Source: Eutrigla gurnardus (Eukaryota > Chordata > Actinopteri > Perciformes > Triglidae). Taken from it: DNA of 64,000 nucleotides. Made by a program: the position numbers and the translations under genes. The notes beneath the pieces were generated by a model. The model was not told the DNA's origin and did not search any database. It worked only from the letters and a program-made list of their open reading frames with translations. Each line of letters opens with the position of its first letter. The first letter of the stretch is position 1. Positions 55,832 through 64,000 of this stretch are shown here, one piece after another. The stretch covers positions 28,729,058 to 28,793,057 of the forward strand of contig OY741270.1 in assembly GCA_963514095.1 (NCBI GenBank). Reading direction: 5' to 3'.

Positions 55832-58800
55832 CACTGAGAGGAGAATCCAAACCAGGGAGCCATGTGAAAATGTTTACCTCATCTACCTTTGTCTCGCGGT
55901 ACAATCACCCCCCCCTGCTCAATCCCTCTGCTTTCAAACAGTCAGCACTTTTTAACCCCTGTCCCCATACATCACCACGGCAACAGAAACCTCCCAGTTC
56001 ATTTGGTGTATTATTTTTGCATGGAGCCGTGGACCAAAGTGAACATTCTGCCTCACAAGGTTTAGAAAAATCCCCTTGAGCCAACAGGAAGGACATTTGT
56101 TAAGCACAAAACCTGAACAATCCTCGGAGCACAGAGGCGCCGGGCTAACACTGGTGTGCTTCATTGTACGGCTGTCCCACTGTGGCTTACTGACCGACTG
56201 TCCACGGACACAATCCCAGCCATCTCTACAGGAAACGGCCCCGAGGGGGAGAAGGCCAAAACACACCAGTCCTTCTTTCTCCACCCTTCTCCACCTGCAT
56301 ATCAGTGGACCAGTAGGGTGAAGGATTTAGGCCAGCGTGAGTGAAAAGGCCTTTGTCCACAGCCCCATTGACATGTATATCATCTCCCAGTCTTCCACAT
56401 CAAACGAGGGAGGAGGAGGAGGGGGGAGGCAGATTAAAATAGAAGAAGCCTTAAACGGAGGCCTGAGTATTGTAAGTGAATATGAAAGGAGGAGATTAAG
56501 GAGGCAGAGGCAGTCCAGGTTAGATGAATGGGGGTGTAGATGGGCTCGGGACATGCGCTCGGAGGGAGTCAGCTGCATTTGAAAAGGTGCAGATGGGTTG
56601 GTGGTGTGGGTTTGATGAGGGAGGAGGGGGGACTGCGAACATCGTCAGCACTGGCCAGCAGCTATAAGGCTCATTTCCACTGTGACTTTAGCATAATCAC
56701 ATATCATATCATATTGTTAAGTAGGTACTCAGCTTTGACGCTGCATTTCAAACTGCTTTATCCATCCTCTTTTAATGTTTTGTGTTGTGAACGGCTTTGC
56801 TGAAGTTTATTGCCATCATGTTTTCTCTAATCGATCAGCTGATATATGTTACTAAATAGTGTTCTCTTTAAAGGCCAATCAGAGAAGGCCTTCATAGATA
56901 ATGATACAGATAATGTACAGTGCATCCTGTCTGTTAATGTGGCCGGAAAAGCTTCCTTCCATTGCCCAAATTTAATGAACATATAATCCATAAACAACCT
57001 ATAGATCGACACGCGTTCTCAGGTGCATCTGAGACTTTATTAAACTGAGACAGATTTCATTACTGCATCCGTCCAATTAAACCTATCTGACTATTTATTT
57101 GATGTATCAATTCTTTATTTAATCAGACTCGCATAAACAAACCATCATTTAGATCAACAGCAAAAGCAGTTAAGCAGCAGCAGTGCCAGTTGTGTCCACT
57201 ACGTCTGCACCATCCTGCATTATTGAGGGCTGTGGTAACAGGAAACGTGTCCTCAGCTGACCCGCTCATCACCCCCTCAAATGACACCAGTGCTGGCGAC
57301 TGCTGCATCAGACTGCTGCAGTGGAGACACCAGGCCTCAATGCAAACAACCCCTCTGAGCATTCATTTAGGAGGTACAATAATTAAGTTTAACTTGTGTT
57401 TCCACTTTAGTTGACTGTGAATCCTAATTTTTTTTTTTAATAAAGCGGTGTTTATTCAGCGTCTGCTTTGAATTAATGATTATAAAACCTCAAATTGGTT
57501 TGCATTATCCTCATATGAGTAATTACATCAATTAAAATCTAAATAAACCCAGATTATACCCTTTTTAGCATAATCACTGTATAACCAAGAAAATCCCATA
57601 GGGACATTTTATCACTTTTTTTGTTAGATTTTTTGTGGCATAGACACCTTTTATTAGCTGTGGACGGATAGGAAACAGAGGAGAGAGAGGGGGTGTGACA
57701 TGTGACATTTTTACTAAATATTTCACCACAATGTTGAGAAACTTGGGTGAAGCTGAAGTTATCTGGATGTGCAAATGTACCGCACTGAAGCAATACATTC
57801 CTCAGTCATGCTGTATTGACCAAGAAAGCAGTTTTATAGCTTTTGTAGCTGTGACAGCAGAGCCTACATGTACCAGGATGCATTGCACATGAGCTCCTGT
57901 CACCCAACCACGTCACCGTCACGTCAAACGGCCGATCCGGATGCAGGAAGAACAACAGATTTTGCACCAGAGGAATATATTTCTTCAAATCGACACTGAT
58001 CGGAGACCTCACATTAAAAAAGTGGCACATTTTCCCATTTTAAAGGAGATTTGTAATCAAAGATGTAACACGTAAATCTTTTTCCTGAAGAGCTTTAGTC
58101 GAGCAGCACAATCTGCTGAGCGTCTGGTGAGTAAACACTCAGCGTGCAGCCAATTTCTATAATTGATCCCATTACGTTTGAGAAGCTGTGGATTAAACAT
58201 TAGAGAACAAGATGGTGTTAGCCGCCCAGACTTAAACCCCGGCAGTCATCTCTGCTCTCCAAACTACCGCTGGTTATCCGCTCTGAGTCAGACCGGAAAA
58301 AAAGATTCCTTTAACTGGAAACCGGCTCGAGGTTTTAACCACGTTGTGTGTTCAAATATCCCTTCCTCTCACTGAGCCGACGAATGGTTTCCGCCTGCTG
58401 AAATTTCCCAGACGTGGACGAGGAATTTAAGTCTGCTAAGCCCCGCCCACCTTCGTTACTGTAGCTTTCCATTCCTGCACAGCACATAATGCTGTTTACA
58501 TTAGTGACCAGGCTTCTCCTTGCTAGCCAGCAACTTCAGCTGCATGAAAAATGCTTGAAAGCAACATCTCTGGCTGTCTTTTTGAATCTTTTTGGCCGAC
58601 ATCAGCTTGAAAGAGAGAAGGAAGCTAGATGCTACTCAGTGTAGAAACACGCTTTTATTCTACTGTAGATAAATGCAGTCTGAATTTTTAAGAATCACCC
58701 TTATTTGAGCCAAATAAACTCACATGTAACACAGCTGCTCACGAGCCAAGTGTGGAACAATGCTGTTGTTATGGGATGAGTAGTACTCATTGCTTGTTTG

Positions 58801-58889
58801 TATGTACTTGCACGTATCTCTGTTGTTCACCAGCTACAGGTTAACTTAGCAATCAGGTGTGGTTGAAACGTGTTCTTATGTAATCCTTA

Positions 58890-59553
58890 AGGCAGGAACA
58901 CACCGGCCCAACCGTTGGACGTCTGAAGCGTTTGGAGAGGCTCGGACGAGGTCGGGAACACATATCTTTGTAGTGTACAGCTGCGTCGGAAGCTTTCGGA
59001 GCCGCGCGGACGTTGTCTGATCAGACTGAGCATGCGAAGTCTGAGGAGGTGGGCTGTTGGACGTCTGAGCCATTGGATACTCTGATTGGCGGTGTGCTAG
59101 CGAATCAGAGTATCCAATGGCGGTGTGTGAGAGGGCGGAAGTGACGATGGTAAACAACAAACCACATAAACAGAGATGGCGCAGAGTACAGATTTTACTT
59201 CGTCGTTGCATCGCACTTTTGGTTATTTCTGCACATTTATCGAAGCAATGGCTACGTGGAGCGAAGAGACGGAAGAGCAGCTGATTGTGCATTGTTTTTA
59301 TCTGCACTCCGTTCCATCATTTCCTGTTTTCCTGTTTTGGAGTACTGGCACGAGACTAGCGCCACCCGCTGTTAAGGAGGCTTATTGCATCTTGCGCAAG
59401 CACAGAACGTACACGCTGCTGTGGTGTCGGAAGCACATCGAAGCGGTGTGTACAACGCAACTTTTCTGCCGAACGGGTCAGACGAGAGGCAACAGAGTGG
59501 GCGGAGAGTGGGCGGATAAGGCAGTTGGACGTCTGGGCGGTGTGTAGGGGCCT
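58890..59553. mobile_element. PIF/Harbinger-like MITE, 664 bp, TTA target duplication
   Basis: Flanked by TTA at 58887-58889 and 59554-59556. Left end AGGCAGGAACACACCGGCCC; right end, read on the complement, AGGCCCCTACACACCGCCCA. These are imperfect terminal inverted repeats sharing AGGC, ACACACCG and GCCCA. A 3-bp TWA duplication is diagnostic of PIF/Harbinger elements. GTTGGACGTCTG occurs near both ends in the same orientation. Internally a plus-strand frame contains MATWSEETEEQLI, which resembles the start of a MADF/Myb-like Harbinger accessory protein, suggesting derivation from an autonomous element. A 17-bp perfect inverted repeat lies at 59071-59119. Confidence 0.75.
59071..59119. repeat. 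17-bp perfect inverted repeat inside the MITE
   Basis: CATTGGATACTCTGATT (59071-59087) and its exact complement AATCAGAGTATCCAATG (59103-59119) are separated by 15 bases. Each arm is followed by a GGCGGTGTG word. It could form a strong hairpin in DNA or in letm1 pre-mRNA. Confidence 0.95.
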
Positions 59554-59761
59554 TTACTGTACTGATAGCCATATACTGTTGCAATTTCTCCCAACAAACG
59601 TACTTATTGTAAGTCGTGTTGTATATAAGTGTCTGCTAAAGGCCCGGTGTGGTTGCATCTAAATGCATGACAAGCAAAGCGTGTCCCTTATTTAAATAAA
59701 CACATTAAATAAAATCGTCATCTTTCAAACCCGACAAGACAGCAGGTTATCGTTTCCTCAC

Positions 59762-60263
59762 CTGTCTCCTCTCGCGGCGGGACAGCGGGTTCCCGTTCAG
59801 CACCCTCCACAGCATCCGCCCGGCGATGGTGGTGTCGATCCACAGCAGCCTGAAGCCGTGGTAGTAGTGCTTGACCTCATCTACCACCCACTGCCGGAGC
59901 GTCCTTTTCACGGGGGCCGCGTCCAGCGTGGGGCTGTACACCGGACCCCCTTCCTCCAGCTTCTTCTTCTTGTCCTTCAACGAGCGCAGCGACTTCTCCA
60001 CCTTGGAGTCGTCCCACCTCCTCCTGGAGGTGTGTATCCACCGAACGCCGGGGACGTCCCGGGCTCGCGCTATCGTCCAGTGGCCCCCCGTTGTGATTGT
60101 GGTGCACGATGAAGAGGAGGCCCCCGATGAAGGGGAGGCCCCCAACACAAAAGCGCAGTAGAGGCGCTGAGAGTCCGGGCTCTGGCTGGGGCCCACACAT
60201 CCTGCATCTGACAAGGGGACGGAAGTACCGAGGGAAGAGACCTGGACGAAACTGCCAAGTCGT
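59762..60263 (-). CDS. letm1: letm1 exon 2: presequence region and conserved N-terminal block
   Basis: The 3' end is firm: RRERRQ followed by donor CAG|GTGAGG. The coding part matches human LETM1 in SKVEKSLRSLKDKKKKLEEG, GPVYSP and HYYHGFRLLWIDTTIAGRML with NGNPLSRRERRQ. Upstream is Ser/Arg-rich sequence with RWIHTSRRRWDDS, comparable to human GWHSSRPVRDDS, probably near the mitochondrial processing site. The frame has no suitable ATG and stays open to an acceptor-like TTCTTCTCTAAG at 60264-60275, so the start codon lies in an upstream exon. The 5' boundary is the uncertain part. Confidence 0.85.
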
Positions 60264-61124
60264 CTTAGAGAAGAATAAAACAGTGAAATACAGATTATTA
60301 AAATACAATATCAACCATTGGGGTACCTTTTTATCAAGACAATTTGATCAAATTCTGGTATATATTCATAATAAAAATAGACAAATGGTTTTAAAATATC
60401 CTCTTAAATGCTGTATATGATATGAATTGTGTCTGCATGTTTCATTAAGTGAAATATTGTAAGACTTTTACTGGAATAACAAAAATGTATAAACCGTTTT
60501 GGGGGGTTTGGGGGAAAATTAAAGGTGTATTAGGTGCACAAATCTGAGACAGCACAGTTTAAAGACTTTAAAAACTGGATTCAAGTGTTAAAATGTTATA
60601 ATATACTGCATGCTAGAGGTTTTTAAAATCTGAAGTGTCTCAGGGAAATATTGCAGGAAATACAGACACAGTGGAAGCCCCACATTTAATTACTTTTGAC
60701 TGGAGAGTCTGAGCGCTGTGCAGTTGAAACAGGCTCCATCTTGTACTTTCCCTGAAAGAAAGAGAAAGAAAGAAAGAAAACATCAGCAGCTGTATTCTGA
60801 TAAACAGCCATTAGATGGACGGACAGGCACACAAACACACAAAGAGCATACCCAGGAATTTGTTTTTATTCCCTGACCCAGATATGATAAGAGCAAACCC
60901 ACACAGTGCTTTTTAAATATCAATAACAGGATATGACGTCTGCTGCTATCTTGTTTCAGGCATCACTTTAATGCTACACCTTCATCACACAGTAGCATGA
61001 AAATGTTAGACAAGACCTTTACACACGGAGGGGAATGACAAAGTGTGCTTATTTCTCATCAAAACTGTTCTTCTTAAATAAAATACCACATTCAAAACAT
61101 AACATGAAACTGTTTTTCTGTATT

Positions 61125-61195
61125 GATCGCCTGGAAAGTGATTTTGAGTGAAAGCGCTCTGTAAATACAATGTATTATTAATATTATTACTAAAA
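61125..61195 (+). repeat. Retroposon 3' tail
   Basis: GCCTGGAAAGTGATTTTGAG, then AAGCGCTCTGTAAATACAAT and TATTATTAATATTATTACTA resemble a common fish SINE/LINE 3' end with ATT repeats, related to the tail at 33050-33127. Confidence 0.5.
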
Positions 61196-62224
61196 GGTTT
61201 GAATGGATCGGATACTACCGGGATCCTTCTGAGCCAAGACAGTAAATTGTTGTACAGTCTAAGCTACTGTCAGCTATTAACCAAAATGATCAGGCTTCAT
61301 TTTATTCCCTCTGGTAAACAGTTACACAGTGTGTACGTCTCGGGGCTTTTATTGTGAAAGGTATTAACTGGAGGTGTGGATCTGGTATGCACTGCCTTTG
61401 TCAAGCTTGAAATATAAAGTTTGCTTCAGACAACAGAGCCTCCCTGTTACAGTTTACATGTCATTACAACATGATCAGTTGATGCCTTTATTTGTACTCA
61501 GGACAAAAAAACACTTTAAAAAATATGTATTAATGCATGGATTCATACAGAAATGCAAAATATACAAAGAATCCTTTTCAGATCTCTGTATTGAAGTAAT
61601 TTCTATATTGGTTGCATTTGTATTTTTCTACATTTAGAGATTTTGCTATATGTAATATCTTGTCAAACTATTCTGTAATGTGAACGCCATCTATACAGAT
61701 CTCTGACAACTAAATTAAGTGTATTATTCACGCCCTGAGAGGCCCGCCATGGGGCTCCCAAGCCACCCCACGAGAGAGACCGTTGTCAGCGTGACGTACA
61801 TGCAGAGAGGAGGCGGAGTGCTGAGACACTTCCAACCAATCGTGTGAGAGCACATGGGCTAGCCACGCCTCTTCTTCTGGCTCTCACATGGCAGGCTGGA
61901 GTGAACCCAGCAAGACCTGGTTGAACATGTGGCCGGCGGCCAGGAGGACAGAGTTTACTGGAACAGTGTCACCTTTGTAGCCGAGCGGCGGCCCGGCTGT
62001 AGCGCAGAAAGAAAGCGCTGGAACTACAGTAGATTACCGAGCCCTATATAGCATTCAGCTGGGCTGAACTGGCAGGCCAACCTCTGGAGTGTTTTTTTTT
62101 ACAGTTTTGGTTTCACATTCACGACTCAATTAGTCAATATACGTCACATTAGGTGGATCATTTTTCTTATTCTGGTTGCACAACTATTAGTAATCACAAT
62201 TTAGATACTTTGGGGATAAAATAA

Positions 62225-62360
62225 AAACCGGTTTTCTCTTCCAAACCTTTATTGAACGAGATTTAAAATCTCTTTTCCAAGAGAGACCTGGCCAAGAGGG
62301 CAGCGTAACACAAACAAATACATTAAGGTTTCGCACAAACAAAACACACAATTAGAAGAA
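62225..62360 (+). repeat. Possible dispersed repeat
   Basis: GAACGAGATTTAAAATCTCT then TTTCCAAGAGAGACCTGGCC and AAGAGGGCAGC is a word combination I remember from other vertebrate genomes. Its class is not known to me. Confidence 0.3.
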
Positions 62361-62807
62361 AGTTTTGGGATTTCATTGTTGAGGAATTATACACAGGAAC
62401 GATTTCCAATACTTCCACATTCTAGGTCCTTTAGTAATGAGCCAGAGGCATCAAATTAAATCAATTTAATAAATTTGAAGTGTTTTTGGAGGGTGTTTTC
62501 TTAATCAGCGGGCAAATTTAAGGCACTATTACAAAAACGGATGCTGTGGTCCTCCAATTAAGGTTTGTAGGATGATTCACGTGTTGCGTTCACAAACAGA
62601 CGCCCGTTAAAATGACATTACATCTTGCATGACGTGTACTTAATAGGCCATGTTGGTGCTATGAATCCTTGTGTGAACTTGTAAGTCAGTTAAATTTATG
62701 TAGCCCAAAATCACAGATATGCAGCATAACTTTTGATTGCATGTCTATACAATCTGTGAAAACCAGTATTTCTGCACAGTTGCATAAGAAGATGAGGCTG
62801 CAATAAT

Positions 62808-62990
62808 CAGTGTTTCCCCCGTCTTTATATATCCGCACCGCCGCTGCAGAATAACAAGCGCTGTCGCTTAAACATTTTCACACGATCATTAAAATCCTCT
62901 TCTGCTCTCGTGTTTCACGGAGGGAGGCTCAGCCTCTCCACACAGACAGGAGCGGAGGAGAGGCGAGACAGGTGAAGACAGCGTTGTCAG
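62808..62990 (+). mobile_element. Possible hAT-type element end
   Basis: CAGTGTTTCCCCCGTCTTTA begins a CpG-rich block. CAGTGTTTCCC is a typical hAT terminal inverted repeat start. The matching other end (GGGAAACACTG) was not found nearby, so this would be a truncated copy. Confidence 0.35.
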
Positions 62991-64000
62991 TATCAGTTAC
63001 AAAAACAGCCTCTGTAGTGGATATTATTATGGGCTAGTATTTGTAGTATTAGATTAAAAAACTATTTTATAATTACATTCCAATTTGTTAAAATGTTGAC
63101 GACTTGGAAACACTTCCACAGAAACGTCTGTATCATTACTATATGAATTGGTCTTCATGGTGTTGGATCTCTCTTGGATCTGGTCTTGATTCAAACCAAA
63201 CTAGGTCTGGCCTCAGAAGGTCATGAGTAGGTCATGCCCCGCCATGCCTGCTTGACTTTTACTTACTGCAACAACTACCTCATGTGTGACCCGCAGCCTG
63301 CAGCTGTCTGTCTGACTGTTTGATGGTAAAACACTCCCTGTGTGTGTGTGAAGGCTGGAGCCAGTTCAACGCATTGTTACTTTTGCTATCAGCTATTTCA
63401 ACATAGATACAGACATCTACAAAATCAATCAATCCACATATGCTTTTTTAAAAAGCACTGTATCACAACTGAGACCTTACTGTTCCCCCAGTTGTTTAGT
63501 TTTTTTGACGCCGTGTTAGATAAAGCTATAATCTTTACGGCTTCTGACCTTGCAACCTCGGTTTGATAACTCCTACAAAGCCACTTTAGAAAGACTGCAA
63601 TACTGGTCAATGTTCAGCAGTCACGCAGGACCTTACAGCCCATTGGTGGCCCTCCGGGCTACAGGCGTAACAGCACACACACACAATGGGGAAAATCAAG
63701 ATCAGCGTGTTTTAAAAGTAAGAGTTATAAGAGGCACTGACCTCTGAAGCACCACAATTTGTCTGATAATCTGGGCCTAGAGCCAAGAGCTTAGCCTCAG
63801 TCCGGCCAGTGCAGACAGACAAATTCCCTTTCTGACTCTCTCATCTATTTATAAGCACAGCTTTGTTGTACCAACTGGAGACATGCAGACATGAACCATT
63901 TCTTCGGTGGCTTGTCCTCTAACATCTTCCAATAAAAGGTGCAAGGAGACTTTATTATCTATGTCGGACGTACAACAATATGTAATGATTGCAGTGGCTG

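Larger units (their letters stand above)
55581..59761 (-). other. letm1: letm1 intron 2
   Basis: A 4,181-bp intron with GTGAGG donor and CTCCCCAG acceptor (minus strand). It contains a Harbinger-type MITE at 58890-59553 and a CTCF-like site at 55818-55831. No extra exon of letm1 is needed, since RRERRQ joins FLRTCADVF as in human. The rest shows no gene. Confidence 0.85.
48465..60263 (-). other. letm1: letm1 gene (coding exons 2-13 by my count)
   Basis: Leucine zipper-EF-hand-containing transmembrane protein 1, an inner mitochondrial membrane protein. It mediates electroneutral cation/H+ exchange (K+ and/or Ca2+), controls matrix volume and cristae shape, and is linked to mitochondrial ribosomes. 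Twelve exons join in frame from the presequence region to the stop, about 704 codons. With a short missing first exon this is close to human LETM1 at 739 residues. Order of domains: presequence, conserved HYYHGFRLLWIDT block, one transmembrane segment, LETM1 ribosome-binding-like domain, coiled coils, one EF-hand, and a Lys/Glu-rich C-terminus. The EF-hand and full C-terminus fit LETM1 rather than the shorter LETM2. It faces fgfr3 tail to tail, as in human. Confidence 0.95.
60264..64000 (-). other. letm1: letm1 intron 1 or 5' flank; first exon not found
   Basis: I searched this stretch for a short exon encoding a LETM1-like start (MASI...) and saw none, so exon 1 may be outside the window or too diverged to recognise. 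It holds a retroposon tail (61125-61195), a GC-rich unclassified block (61735-62060), a possible repeat at 62225-62360 and a hAT-like end at 62808. Confidence 0.5.

Noticed and set aside
61735..62060. GC-rich block resembling a small structured RNA gene
   Set aside because: No tRNA boxes, snRNA or 5S signature could be matched; left unclassified.
62808..62990. CpG-rich block as letm1 exon 1 or promoter
   Set aside because: Begins with a hAT-like CAGTGTTTCCC end, and the minus-strand frames do not resemble a LETM1 start.

Overview
The window looks like vertebrate nuclear DNA from a teleost, probably a percomorph. Genes are split into short exons with GT-AG introns, intergenic DNA is rich in CA/TG microsatellites, and several dispersed repeats resemble families common in spiny-rayed fish (recognised from memory, not searched). 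No bacterial or viral gene, CRISPR array, rRNA or convincing tRNA was seen.

Two protein-coding genes lie tail to tail. At the left edge (1-8.4 kb, plus strand) are the last three coding exons of fgfr3: the end of the tyrosine kinase domain, the C-terminal tail and a long candidate 3' UTR. At the right (48.5-60.3 kb, minus strand) are twelve consecutive coding exons of letm1, the mitochondrial inner-membrane cation/proton exchange protein, from the mitochondrial presequence region to the stop. Only the first, initiator exon was not found. The fgfr3-letm1 tail-to-tail order is the same as at human 4p16.3 and mirrors the FGFR1-LETM2 pair at human 8p11.

The roughly 40 kb between the genes (8.4-48.4 kb) has no convincing protein gene. 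It holds microsatellites, four minisatellites, a G-rich quadruplex candidate, purine tracts, a few CpG-rich blocks and many dispersed repeat copies. The most striking component is a dispersed element with an internal 70-bp tandem repeat. It occurs as four arrays of 12, 7, 4 and 5 units at 17.1, 23.4, 27.3 and 37.9 kb. Each unit carries a near-perfect CTCF core motif, CCACCAGGGGGC. The two left arrays have the motif on the minus strand and the two right arrays on the plus strand. This divergent arrangement is typical of insulating chromatin boundaries and lies exactly between fgfr3 and letm1. Single full-consensus CTCF-like sites also occur at 35.3, 39.4, 54.9 and 55.8 kb.

Other points of interest are an fgfr3 3' splice site whose pyrimidine tract is replaced by (GT)21, a candidate 33-nt in-frame microexon in letm1, a non-consensus letm1 donor site, and a complete 664-bp Harbinger-type MITE with TTA target duplication in letm1 intron 2. 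All coordinates were worked out by hand from the sequence; family assignments rest on remembered protein sequences.
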